A DNA stretch of 64,000 bases from Apostichopus japonicus (GCF_037975245.1 NC_092565.1:10532499-10596498), one strand, 5' to 3'; positions 49,401 to 59,936 are shown, counted from the stretch's first letter. A program made the numbers and translations. Notes: generated by a model from the sequence alone, not told the origin.

Positions 49401-52400
49401 GGTATCTTTCCCTGTCAACTTCCTCCTGATGTACATAAAAGATTGTGCGTAGAAACTTGTCACAACAGTTGCCAGACTCTATACCCCTTGTCAGCTTCTC
49501 CTGACAATAGTCATACAAGCCCCTTGCATCTTTGATGATGACGCTCCCAGTCTTGACAGCAGTTGATGCATGAAACTTGACCACAGCACTCTCACCGTCG
49601 CTGGCACCCTTTCCATGACGGGTGCCTGAAAAATTATGTTGGATGGGGAACCCATAATCTTCAATAGAGTAGCTTATGTCCGATATGGGGCCTTTCGACT
49701 TGTACTGACTACTGCATCCATCTGAATAGCGGTACAGCCTGGTGACTGGTAGCTTCCGAGCCAAAGTAAGGTGTTGGCAAACAACCTGCTGGAATGCATT
49801 AACAAGATGATAGTCATGGGTTAGGTCATTGCTAATCATAATACAGGATTCAGTGACTAGCTGATCACACTGAGGGCACCTATAATAATTGACAATGGGA
49901 TGGACTGTTACAGAATCTTGCGAGTAGTATGCGCTCTGGACTTCTCTTTGATATGCACATTTGTAGTTTTCAGCAAAGTCCAAAATGCTGAGTACGGAGC
50001 CAGAGGGGAGATTCTGTTTTAATTGTAATTCTTGCTTGCGTTGCCAGTCCTTATTGAATAGATGTTGTGCAAATGGTACTGTTTCCACTTTCAGTTCTTC
50101 AATCATATCTTTCACTGTTCCGGTTTTGATTATAAGTGAGCGTTTCTTAACAGCCTTGGTTGCTTTGTTGGAATGGTACATTGTCGATACAAGTTCCCAT
50201 CTCTTCCACTGAATTTGTTTCTCTTCCTGTGTCAGCAAAGGTGCCAGGTGCGTATCTATTTTGTCCACTCCACAAGTATCACATTCCCTCATAATACATA
50301 TCAGTTTATGAAATTCTTCTCCTGTGGACTTCTCACAGAGGGTAAAACTAGTTAATGCATAAGGATCTTTCACATGTTGAGAATGAGCATCAATGGCAGA
50401 CAACTGAGCATTGGCTGAATTTATTTTCAACTGTATGTTTTCACAATACTCACACAGACACCCACTGTACTTTGCTTGTTGTTTGGTTTTAACATGACTG
50501 GGACGTAGTTTTGAGAAAGTTGAGAAGGAGACCTGTCCATCTGGGTAACATTTGTTGTAGAGCTGGTGTGATTCCTTCAAACTTCGGTCCATGATGTACC
50601 TGGGTTTTCCAGACTTCTTACCGACGAACTTCTTGTCTGGCAATTCATTTGAACTAATTTCATAGTAATGTTGAATGTCTTCAATTGTTGAGAGGGACAC
50701 TCTTTTCCTTCCTGCAGAATATCGGATTGCCTTGCCAAGAACCTTTCTACTGACACCAAAACGTCTGCTAGCTTGTCGTTGAAACTTGCATTTCTTAACC
50801 ACTGAAAGGATTGAGGCTAAGGATCTTCTTTTCAAGGAGGTCTTTGGTTCTTTGAGACCTATACTCACAGCATCCATAATCACATCTTCTAATTGCTGTT
50901 TCTTACTAACTCTAACACCAGCACTGCTAAAAGCAGATGTTTTAGTAGGAGAAGCAGTGCTAATCAAATCAATGGTAGTTGCAACAAATGCAGCTGTTTT
51001 CTTTGGCATGCTTTTCCTTGCTCTTTCTAAGGCTTTTCGCTTTGCAGCATCTGATCGGATGTCAATACTCTCCTCCCCTTCCTTCTGTTTGGACTTTAAC
51101 TCTTCTGTCATTAGCCTTAGTTCTTCCTCCTTTGCACGTAGCTGTTGTTCAAGCTCTTTTACACGTTGTGTTTCTGCTTGCAGCTTTTTCTGCTCTTCTT
51201 TAAAAAATTTGCTCATCGTATCTTTCTTTGATTGGTGATACTTTTCTCTTCTTCTCGCTTTAACTTTCTCTCTTTCCATCATCGACAAATTTGCACGCTG
51301 CTGCTGTTTCCGCAATCTGTCTTTGGATTTTTGTTTTTCATGTGCTGTTCTTGTCATTGGTTTCCTTTTTTTCTCTGCTTCTTTCTGAACTCGTCGTCGA
51401 GCTTGGTATTTCTTCATTCTTTTACGGCATCCATCATTGTAAGCCACTTTCCTATTGTACCATACAAGAGCATTTTCCTGTTCTGCTGGAGAGAGGTTTC
51501 TCTTGCGTTGCAATTCTGTCTCTGCAACTGCCATCTCGAGCCTGTATTGCTTACTGTAAGCTTTTGCTTTTTCTTTTTCACTCTCATATTTCTTAGGATT
51601 CTTGATTTTTAGTTTGTCCCTCCAGTTCTGGGTCTTTGACTTTTTCTTCTCTAGCTGTAATGTCTCCTCAGCGCCCCTGGAAGATTCCATACTCCTGGAG
51701 GCATCATGACCACAGTCTGCCGGCTTTACGAGGCGAACCCGGAGATTAAATGGCAGTGGCATATTTCACCACAAACTATACCTGCAATGCAATAAAAAAT
51801 GTAGCAGATGAAATAAAGTCCTTATTACATCATAAAAAAAATCAAAAAAGATCACAAAAAACTGAGAGGATTGCTTCCTGGGCAGGGGGATAAAAAATAT
51901 TAAATGAGGGGGGGGGGAGCAATACTAGAGACTTGAAAAAGATCAGCTTCAAATAATCAACACTTGAGAGTTGTACTATTTTTATTAGGCCTTTTATTAT
52001 TTTTCAAGGTGAGAAGGGGGGGGGGGGTGGGGAGGAACCTATGATAGCCTATGTCATAGACAGTTCTCTGGTTAGATCCTCGATGCCTGTTTGTTGAGCT
52101 AGCTCATCCTTTCTCAACCTGCTCATTTCTGCCAGGGCACTTAACTATGCTAAAAAATGTAGCAGATGAAATAAAGTCCTTATTACATCATAAAAAAAAT
52201 AAAAAAAGATCACAAAAAACTGAGAAGATTGCTTCCTGGGCGTGTATTTTTTTTTCCAGGACGAACGTGGGCATCGGCCAATCAAATCCCTGGATTCCAA
52301 ACATGTGACGCTTTTTCCAAAAACATGTTCTGAATCTTTTTTCCTAGTTTTGACCCCAGATTATGAACGACAATCCTGCAATTTCATAGAAACTGTATCC

Positions 52401-55400
52401 TTAACCCACTTTCTAAATCCTAACTCTGATTTCAAAGGAATTTGTAAATTCCTGAAAAACCTGAAACCCACGTTCGTCCTGGGAAAAAAAAAGCTTCCTG
52501 GGAAGGGGGTAAAAAAATTAAATGAGGGGGGTAGAGCAATACTGTATAGACTTGAAAAAGATCAGCTTCAAATAATCAACACTTGACAGTTGTACTATTT
52601 TTATTAGGACTTTTATTATTTTTCAAGGTGAGAAGGGGGGGGGGTGGGGAGGAACCTATGATAGCCTATGTCATAGACAGTTCTCTGGTTAGATCCTCGA
52701 TGCCTGTTTGTTGAGCTCATCCTTTCTCAACCTGCTCATTTCTGCCAGGGCACTTAACTATGCTATCCTAATCATAGCCTAATGTTATACTTATAGCTAT
52801 GTCTATGTTAACACTGGGCTTAGTAACGTTAGGCTAGGCTTATACGTCTATGAAGTGAAAATAAAGGTATTAAAAAGATTTAGGCAAAGAATACTGAGCT
52901 ATAAAACCAAACAGACCGAATTCCATACTTTTCGCTTCACAAAAGATGCCTAAAATCAACGAGAGTTTCTCATCGTAACAACGTCATATAGGCTCGGACC
53001 TAGGCCTAGCCTACACAACATTTTGGTGTCCTGCAACGAACGTTACGTTGTTACCAGTATTATTCCATCAATTCAATTATAATAAACGACAAAGCGTTTT
53101 AATCAGCTTAAAATGTGTTTGAAGCTACTTCGCGGAAAACATCCTACACATTATCCTACTCAGCCGCGCTTCGAACGTTGCATTTTAATATACGCTTGCA
53201 GTAATTAACAGTTTTGTTTACATCGTAAGTTCAGGACACGAACACCATAGTGTCACATTTGACAGCAACACTACATTGTGAAAGTAACCTTAGGATACCT
53301 CCGAGATAAACGATTACGGTGAGGGACTTTGACTTCAGTATTAACCTCGATCTAAATGTTTTGCATAGTTTAAGCTTCAAAAAAATATTTCTCACCTGTT
53401 TTTCTGCCACAGAAAGTTGTCACAACGTAAAATTAGCTACATCGTAAAAGTTAGGACACGAAATAAAACTTCAGCTTTTGTTTTCGTCTGCTACCATTTG
53501 TGTTTACGTAAAAGCGGGAATTCCCTCATCTACATCCGGGACATTGAATTAGCAGACGATAGTAAGCTTTACGCAATGTGTTAGTAAATACTGATCACTG
53601 AAGTTTATAACAACGTAAAATATTTTTAGGACACGAAATGAAAGACTAAAAGTTTCACCTGTTTATTTTCGAGACACTTTAAGCAATACCGTAACATTGT
53701 TTTCATTTATAGTATTGTTTGTCATCATTAACTCTTAAGCAGATAAAACAATGTAGTACATGCCTTTTATTTTCAAATATACATGGTGGAAAACTGATGT
53801 TCCCTACGTAAGTGTTAAGGACACGAAAACTTACGTCGTAAGTTGCAAAGTGATCACTTCACTGCATAACGAACACGAACCAATATAAAGCGAAATTTCG
53901 AATAACGTGAAGGAGACCTATGTTATTATTTACTTCGAACAAATAATCGACGAATTTACCCTGTTATGATAAAATACAGCATATTTAATAACAACTGTTG
54001 AAATGTCACAGATAAACAGCAAAAAATGATGGGACACCATTAACAAATCTACAAAAAAAACATGGTTGTCAACACATTTATTTTCTTGTGTTGGTACCAT
54101 AACAAAGACATATTAATGCACATAAATATTTACCACATGAATAATTCATTGCAACTTAATAGTGAGAAAGGATTAGTACACAAGGAAAGTGGTGCATTAA
54201 ACAGCATTGGTACCCATAAAAAAATAAACACCCATGTACATTTATCCATGCATACAAATATAATATTGTTTATTCATCTCTTGTAACAAGGGGTGAGAAG
54301 AGTGAGTCCATAGAGAGCAGAGACACCTACTGGAAGGATGAGGAAGTGTATGGGATGTTACTGGAATCACACATAGGACTGGTTGTCAAGATTATTACTC
54401 AGGCCATCATCACCTACATCAACCTGAAAGAGTAAGTTTAGTCTTCTGTTACAGTCAGAGACATGGGGAATGGTGTGGGAGGGGAAGGAGGGAGGGGGAG
54501 TGGGAAAGTCACTCCTTCTTTGTTAAGACTATCTTGACTTTCTAAGTTCTCATGGCACTTCCCTTCAGCCTCACTGTAATTCCCATCATGATGTATCACC
54601 ATTCATAGCTGAACATTTCAATGACAACATTCTTTCTCCATCACCACATTCTCTTTCCCCTCCCCCTCCTCTCCCCTCCCCTCCCCCTCCCATCCTACCC
54701 ACCCCTTTCCAAGAAAGAGAAACCAACCTTTGTAAAAGCAGTATTTTTTTAATAATACATGTGTCTCATTGGCATTCTTATAGGGACAGTAGTTAGGGCT
54801 GGTTGTAAGATGGCAGTGAATTTTTTAGCATTGTGTAGCAGTGTTTTTTTTTCTTTGGGGCAGGGAGGGGGTGTGGGGGAATAAGTTCAGCCATTTGGTA
54901 CTGTTGATGATCTCTGTTATGTTCGTAGAGACTTCCCATTTTTTTTCCACCCTTAATATCCACCTCCATTTTGTTACAGCTGTTCAGGTTACCGTACAGA
55001 AGAGTTACAGTGTATGCTTATCGTCATGTTCAGGATTGCACTGGATAAGAATATTTTAGGGTAAGAGTTGGTTATTTTTTGGGTACTTTGTAATGATAAA
55101 GATTTCTACTAAATATGATAATGTTCTGTTGACATGGAATCAACAGCAGTACTATGCAGTAGCATGGCATTTCCATACATTAATCACAATATGCAAGTCC
55201 ACAATTATTGAAGAAGAGATCTCTTGAAGCATACCTCCAACATTTCAAGTCAAGCTAACTGTACACCAGTTAGCAACCTAAGATGCTTGCTCTGTTATAT
55301 GATAGGGCCCTCCTGTCGACATGCAAGGGAACCAATTTATGTAAAGTTTATTAAAATCACAGAAATCTACTGCGTCATTCACAAGTAAACCCCTGCATGC

Positions 55401-58400
55401 TTTGCTGTAACAGTTTGAAGTTAAAACCATGGTTTCTGCAGGAAATGATAAGACACTTAATAGAAGTGACCATTTTCAAGTATCTGATTATTGCTATCTA
55501 CCTAATAATGCTATCGTTCTGTTTCTCTACCCAAAGACTGCCTGTGACTGTCGACATAGCTAATGCAATATCAGCGATACTCGAAGGGTTTGAAGACTCG
55601 GTGTGGAATCAGCAGGTAGGCAATGGAGAGTAGCTTTTAAAGTAGCATGTGACGTTAAATCTAACAATCTTCCGGGGGAGTAATCCCCATTATAATACAA
55701 CTGTTTGTCTTCACATATGATTCATTTCACTTTATCTTTGAAGGGTTCTTGATATTTCCTGAAGCAGTTCCTCATTTTGGAATTGAATGCTATTGGTAAT
55801 AATGTAAACAAAAAAATGTTCTGCCCGATAGATTTTTTTTTCTCTTCAAAATGAGATGAATGGCTAAGTAGTATTATGTATTGTATGTATGTATATTAGA
55901 TCCTCCTGCAAGCAGGAACTCGCGAAGAAGCCTCATTGGCTTATCAAAGCCGCAAGCTGACCAAAGTCAGTCTCTTTGATTCATATTTAACGTCCATGAT
56001 TATGAATTGTCAATTGCCAACAACTCTGTAACTGGACGACATACATTAATCTTGGAGTGACTCAAAAGGGGACCTTATGATTGGAAAGCACCGGCGTTAA
56101 CCACTGAGTTAAAGTAGCAGTGATCTATTAGTGGAAAAACCGGCAAAGAGTTTCTTTGTTTGATCAATCACCAAAATATGTCTTAATGAATGTGATCATA
56201 ACACTGAAAACTTCCTCATACATATTTGTATATGAGATTAGCTACGGCTACCTTCATCATCTAGATACAACCAGGAATACTTTACTGTCCAAGTATTGTG
56301 TAGTTTAGAGTATAGTATAACTCCTTTTCTAAGTGTTGATACTGGTTTTTGTAAAGAAACAGTTTGTTTGTGCTTAGCATGCTTTACAGATGTAATAGTG
56401 TGTTGCAGGATAAAACATTGCTTTCAGTTGAATAAATCAGGGTTAAGTACATCCATCATACATGGAAGTAGTATAGTTCCATTTCTAAGAGTTGATTCAT
56501 TTATTTCTTTGAAAAGAAAGAGTTTCTTTTCTAGGTATGTCCTGAAGTGTTATTCTGTTGTCAGATGTTACAGTACAAACGCATGCATCTGTTTTTTTTA
56601 ATATTTTTTATAATTAATTATAGTTAATTAATTAATTATTTTTCCAGGTTGAACGATTGTGCGTGTTATTCCCACTCATTACCGGTCACCATCATAACAT
56701 GGTGTATATCCTGCAGAGCTGTATACCTCTCCACATAGAAAGAGGGAGGTACTTGTACAGAATGCTTGGGTATGTACAACCAAACAGTAATGTTTGCTAA
56801 ACATTGCTTTTACATTTGAGTATTCCAAACAAAATATGATGAAATGTAGAATGAAATGAAATGAAAATGTAGTGTTTCTAGTTTTGGAAAGTACTATTTT
56901 ACGTAAATTAAATAGTCTTGGTCGTAAATGTTTTCAATTGAAGGTCTAACAATGCATTTTTTTTTCCTGCAGGTACGCCGGTCTTCAGAACCTTGTATTT
57001 CCAGAGAAAGGTCTCCGCAACACGACAGATTCCAAAGAACTTGATATCAAAGTAAGAATTTTGTTAAATGTTTAGTAGATACACATCTGACTTACAAATT
57101 TGATTGATGGCATTTTGAATGCAGTTGAAGCAGCACCACCAGATTGAGTCGATTGATTGATTGATAACATTTTGAATGCAGTTATAACAGCACCACGAGA
57201 ATGAGTTGATTGATTGATTAATAGCATTTTTAATGCAGTTATAAATAGCACCACCAGATTGATAGATTGATTGCACTTTGAATGCAGTTATAACAGCACC
57301 ACTAGATTGAGTTGATTGATTGATTTATAGCATTTCTAATGCAGTTGTAAATAGCACCACCAGATTGATAGATTGATGGCATTATGAATGCAGTTGTAAC
57401 AGCAATAGCAGTTAGATTTGGGTGGTACATAAAAAGTAGAAATCTATTTTACATGTACAATGAAGCAGTCAAACATGTTAAATTAAAAGGTTATTACCTG
57501 TGTAATGTTTAATGTGGAGGAACACCTTTGTGTGACTTAAATCTTCTTGATTGAAGATTACTAATTACATTCTCCTCCTCCTTGTTTGATCTCTGGACAG
57601 GTCTCTAGCCTGATTCCAATCCTACACTGTTGTAAACCATCTCTGGAAACAGACTACTATCAGCTGCACAGCATCATACTACTCCTGGATTTCAGCATCG
57701 GTAACGAAATTCTCAAGACCTCCGAAAAGGTAACGTTTCTCTGAAAGTCTACCCATTTGCCCGACGAAGTATATCATTATCGGCTTGTTATAGGTTTGAA
57801 GTAAACTATTTAAACATGATGATGGATTCATTATTTACTTGTCCATCCACCTCATTGCTGGCCCATCATCACTCCTGTTATCTAGGACAAGTGTTCAATA
57901 CTTCCAATGGTATAAGTAAAGCAGCCAGAACTTAGCATACAAAAGCAATATTCCATTTCCCACTTAAGAAACTATTATCTATAATGTTATGAGCATATTC
58001 TGTGAAGTACGTAGTTTTAATCTTCTCCCCCCCCCCATTTTCCCCACTGCCATTCTCATTTCCCCACATTCTTTTGTTGCTTCCCCTCTGCTTTCCATCC
58101 ACTTCTCTCGAACTCTGCACCCCTTCCTCCATTGCCCTTACTCCCATCCACTCCCCACTTGCCCTTTCCTCTCCCCCCCCCCCTCTCCCAGTGCAGTGAG
58201 CCGATAACACTATCCTTACAAGTTAACGCCATAACATATCATCGTACACTAAGTCTGACAAGAATATAAAGTGTAGCATTGATACAACAGCCATGAATAG
58301 ATTGTATGCCTGAGCTAAGTGTTGATGGTTGTATTATAGGAAGTGTCTGTTGTGACATTAACTCAGTAAAGAAACCACATGTTCCTCTGGTGGTCATGTA

Positions 58401-59936
58401 TGTCTACAGCAGGAGATGCTACTTTTCCCAAAAAAACAATCTTCTGTTTTCAGGATTTCAGATATTTAGTTAACAACTTGTTTTTTTTTTTTTAATTTTA
58501 ATGCTTTGCCTTTAATTTTTAATATTTTTTTCTTTGGGTCATAAATATCGCAGATGGGCCTGGAACAGATGATTAGGAAGCTTCGTGAGATGGTCGGTGA
58601 GATCCGAGACAACGCACACTCCATGCTCAAGTCACAGGTCAAGTCTCTGATAGTTCGCACCGCAACCAAACTGAGTTTCATGACGCAAGCAATGGTCACC
58701 AAAGAAGTAGGTCTCCAGTATCTTTTAGATGCTGCCAGATTTCATCCCTTGTGGGAAACAGTCTCATTATTATTGTGAGGGAAGGGGTTTGTGGCTTGGG
58801 AGGGGATGAAGGGGGAGAGGAGTAGCTGGGGATAACTCACATTCAATGAACAAATCTCAGGTGAAGTCACTGACAGTTCACACTATAACCAAACTTAGCC
58901 GAGTGACACAACCAATGGTCACAACTGTCTGTTTGCAATTGCCTGTTTAGGGTTCAAAGAAAGAACAGATTCCTGTCAAGAAGTTGTATTTGTGCAACTT
59001 TGGAAGAACATCATACTTGTTGGATTGGTGTGTAAGCCTCCCTTCAGTTATGACCTTTGCAAGGCTGTGCATAGTAGAAGATCATAGATCATTTCATGAG
59101 AGAAATAAATCCTGATAATATTTCATGTACGATCCTTCATAACTCAATAAGCTAAATCAGAGAGAAGAAAGGTTGTTTCTTTTAGTTCTGGAAGAACCAA
59201 CGTAATAACCCTTTGCGGTGTGTTTTCTCCTTCTCTTTGAAAGGCAAGCCTCTTCAGTTTCTTGAGAACCGAGAACGGGGAGAGTTTGGGCGAAGGATAC
59301 GAAGAACTACCGGAGCACCACATCTCATCTCAGACGGATGCCGCGTCTCTTCCATCAGACGACGACGACAGCACTGTCGAGATGGAAGAGGAAGAGGATG
59401 CGCCATCCGTGGAGGAGGATGGAGGATCAAATGAGGTGGAGAGAGAGAAAGCTACGACTGGAGATGCAGCAGACCTCGAGACTGGGAGAGATACGATACA
59501 GAACCGAGAAACCCTCAACGTTAGCAAGGTCAAGAGCGGAGTAGAGGTCATCGAGACTCCGACGTCCAAACCAAGCGACTCCTGTCAAACCTCGATGAGT
59601 GTCGACCGGTCCAAGGGAGACATTAATAACAGCGAAGGTCCAAACGATAAACAGAGAGCTGAGCCGAAGGACAACTCGAAAGAGACGGCTGAGACCGTGT
59701 TGGTTGCGGAAGAGAGACACTTGGAAGAAAGATGTCGTGTGAGTCTGCAGCCCAGTCTGCCCCTGATGCGAATCAAAACAGAGAGAGTCGAAGTAAACAG
59801 AGTGAAAATTGAACTGCCGGACAGTGTGAGATCAGAGATCAGGCCAAAGGTCACAGAAACATGTGACAAGGTCATTGACCTCACAGAGTGTGACCTTTCA
59901 GATGAAGATGATGTAATATTAATATGCTTGGATTGA
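34410..59936 (+). CDS. SLF2: SMC5/6 localisation factor 2 (FAM178 family), 18 coding exons, 1,925 aa
   Basis: Exons: 34410–37620, 37957–38275, 38923–38974, 41787–41891, 42176–42322, 43043–43117, 43776–43866, 44549–44644, 45146–45292, 45998–46055, 54291–54431, 54980–55060, 55537–55615, 56648–56769, 56973–57051, 57601–57729, 58554–58706, 59244–59936. All borders are GT–AG and all phases agree (5,778 bp). SLF2 bridges the SMC5/6 complex to RAD18–SLF1 at stalled forks and damage, and has an Nse6-like role. Residues 1–1194 are disordered and Ser/Pro/Lys-rich, with five ~61-aa tandem repeats at 322–621. The conserved FAM178-type helical region spans about 1195–1694; its PGEEIF and MRWMFILMS segments resemble the vertebrate protein. 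The tail is acidic with IKTE (1872–1875) and VKIE (1882–1885) sumoylation-type sites and SIM-like VIDLT (1905–1909) and VILIC (1919–1923). It is larger than human SLF2 (~1,173 aa). The ATG has A at −3 and G at +4. Exon 1 read through its donor stops at 37,676. Confidence 0.9.
35373..36272 (+). repeat. Five tandem ~183-bp coding repeats in SLF2 exon 1
   Basis: In-frame units start at 35,373, 35,556, 35,736, 35,922 and 36,102, with lengths 183, 180, 186, 180 and ~171 bp. Each encodes ~57–62 residues of the form GRKP-V-KSD-(x)HHLLK-TD-LLQP-V-(x)-MLAGSK-(x)-P-LG-HPLQQVTIPSPSKSPKVQPDV. Units 3–5 are most alike, and all length changes are multiples of 3 bp, consistent with selection for an open frame. 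No known repeat family is recognised. Confidence 0.93.
39293..41029. mobile_element. Old element with 12-bp inverted ends, split by a hAT insertion
   Basis: GTTGGCCTGACG at 39,293–39,304 is matched perfectly in inverted orientation at 41,018–41,029. Removing the nested hAT-type element (39,718–40,933 plus one 8-bp duplication) leaves ~510 bp, largely a pyrimidine-rich tract (39,440–39,700). The right end (40,984–41,028) folds as a hammerhead-like motif (see findings). Superfamily is unassigned; a fragment of a Penelope-like or retrozyme-type element is possible. Confidence 0.5.
39718..40933. mobile_element. hAT-type non-autonomous element, 1,216 bp, with 8-bp target duplication
   Basis: Terminal inverted repeats begin CAGGGCTTGAA (39,718) and, on the complementary strand from 40,933, CAGGGCTCGAA: 10 of 11 match. 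Both ends abut the 8-bp direct repeat GTCTGTAC (39,710–39,717 and 40,934–40,941). This fits the hAT superfamily. No transposase-like frame is present, so it is non-autonomous. It lies in SLF2 intron 3. Both ends carry related GGCC/GTGCCCT-rich words (about 39,735–39,860 and 40,800–40,910). Confidence 0.85.
44905..45013 (-). mobile_element. tRNA-derived SINE with A and B boxes
   Basis: On the minus strand, 45,012–45,002 reads TGGTCAAGTGG (pol III A box, consensus TRGYNNARNGG) and 44,968–44,958 reads GGTTTGCATCC (B box with minor change). They are followed by TTGTGTCCTTGGGCAAGGCA, a conserved block found after tRNA heads in many animal SINEs. The element ends near 44,905 with no clear A-rich tail. 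It sits about 130 bp upstream of SLF2 exon 9. Confidence 0.7.
45745..45975. repeat. GATT-rich minisatellite in SLF2 intron 9
   Basis: Tandem GATTGATT/GATGTATGGATT words, about 230 bp, with compound ~32–64-bp periodicity. It ends about 20 bp before the acceptor of SLF2 exon 10 (45,998). Confidence 0.85.
46473..46870. repeat. Left subterminal GTAAG..GGACAC motifs
   Basis: GTAAGTGGGACACCAAAG at about 46,473–46,490, GTAAGTGGGACACAAAAT at about 46,833–46,850, and an inverted copy immediately after (GGTGTCCTGCTTAC, about 46,855–46,868). The last two form a potential stem-loop. These are probable transposase-binding repeats. Confidence 0.6.
47309..48003. repeat. Three tandem ~237-bp repeats inside the transposon
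   Basis: Copies begin at 47,309, 47,549 and 47,784 with AAACAAGGCTTGAGAGTGGA (third copy AAGACTTG) and are separated by 240 and 235 bp. They differ by small indels and substitutions. They lie between the left TIR and the 3' end of the transposase gene. Confidence 0.9.
48370..51762 (-). CDS. DDE-like transposase, two exons, 990 aa
   Basis: Exons 51762–49218 and 48797–48370 join in phase (donor GTATAG, acceptor TTTTTTTGCAG) to 2,973 bp. Residues ~30–250 are very Lys/Arg/Glu-rich with a predicted coiled coil at ~185–230. Residues ~310–350 resemble a helix-turn-helix (ASRRFGVSRKVLGKAI). The core has Cys pairs (CLCEYC 435–440, CDTC 494–497, CPQC 629–632) and three acidic blocks: DFAENY (D595), YSDGCSSQYK (D681) and HGKGASDGE (D722/E724). 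The last is a plausible catalytic acidic set of an RNase-H-fold transposase. A CFCTAC cluster follows at 818–823. Exon 2 encodes a beta-rich YYAVFYDNEFYVGKLV module like a Tudor/SH3 barrel. There are no internal stops or frameshifts. Similar uncharacterised proteins are repeated in many invertebrate genomes, which I recall but cannot verify. The start is the first ATG after an acceptor-like TTGCAG at 51,781. Confidence 0.8.
51793..52764. repeat. 358-bp tandem duplication, second copy interrupted
   Basis: Copy 1 is 51,793–52,150. Copy 2 starts at 52,151 with the same TAAAAAATGTAGCAGATGAA, is interrupted at ~52,240 and resumes at 52,493, ending near 52,764. Copies are nearly identical; differences include G-run lengths and a 4-bp AGCT deletion. 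The block lies just upstream of the transposase start, within the transposon. Confidence 0.9.
52241..52492. mobile_element. ~250-bp MITE with 10-bp target duplication, nested in the transposon
   Basis: CCAGGACGAACGTGGG (52,256–52,271) is matched perfectly in inverted orientation at 52,467–52,482. A T-run lies outside the left arm and an A-run outside the right arm. The direct repeat GCTTCCTGGG flanks the insert (52,231–52,240 and 52,493–52,502). The uninterrupted sister copy at ~51,873 carries this 10-mer only once and serves as an empty site. A 9–10-bp duplication fits Mutator-like elements (inference). Confidence 0.82.
53025..54040. repeat. Right subterminal GTAA..GGACACGAA motifs
   Basis: Copies of GTAAG/GTAAAA followed within 3–8 nt by GGACACGAA occur at about 53,224, 53,444, 53,614 and 53,807. 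There is an inverted GGTGTCC at 53,025 and a GGGACACC at about 54,031. They mirror the motifs near the left end and are probable transposase-binding repeats. Confidence 0.6.
57100..57405. repeat. ~55-bp minisatellite in SLF2 intron 15
   Basis: About six imperfect units, each of the form GATTGATnnnnGCATTTTGAATGCAGTTATAACAGCACCACCA. The GCATTnnnAATGC part of each unit is an inverted repeat. Confidence 0.85.

Larger units (their letters stand above)
46277..54233 (-). mobile_element. 7.96-kb autonomous DNA transposon with TIRs, target duplication and transposase
   Basis: The left end (46,277) reads GGGTG, eleven T, ATGGGTACCAA. The right end (complement from 54,233) reads GGGTG, TTTATTTTTTT, ATGGGTACCAA. 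This is a 27-bp inverted repeat with one mismatch. Both are flanked by the direct repeat ATGT (46,273–46,276 and 54,234–54,237), a 4-bp target duplication. Inside are a two-exon minus-strand transposase gene (48,370–51,762), three ~237-bp tandem repeats, and clusters of a GTAAGnnnGGACAC motif near both ends. It lies wholly inside the 8.2-kb SLF2 intron 10, antisense to SLF2. A 4-bp duplication occurs in Sola-type elements among others; I do not assert a superfamily. Near-identical TIRs and an intact frame suggest a young, possibly active copy. Confidence 0.87.

Noticed and set aside
50786-51612. Plus-strand frames of 100–150 codons opposite the transposase
   Set aside because: Antisense shadows of the Lys/Glu-rich coding region, low-complexity Leu/Phe/Ser products.
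57932-58210. Overlapping frames on both strands in SLF2 intron 16
   Set aside because: Produced by a CCCC/CTCC low-complexity tract; no splice context or family match.
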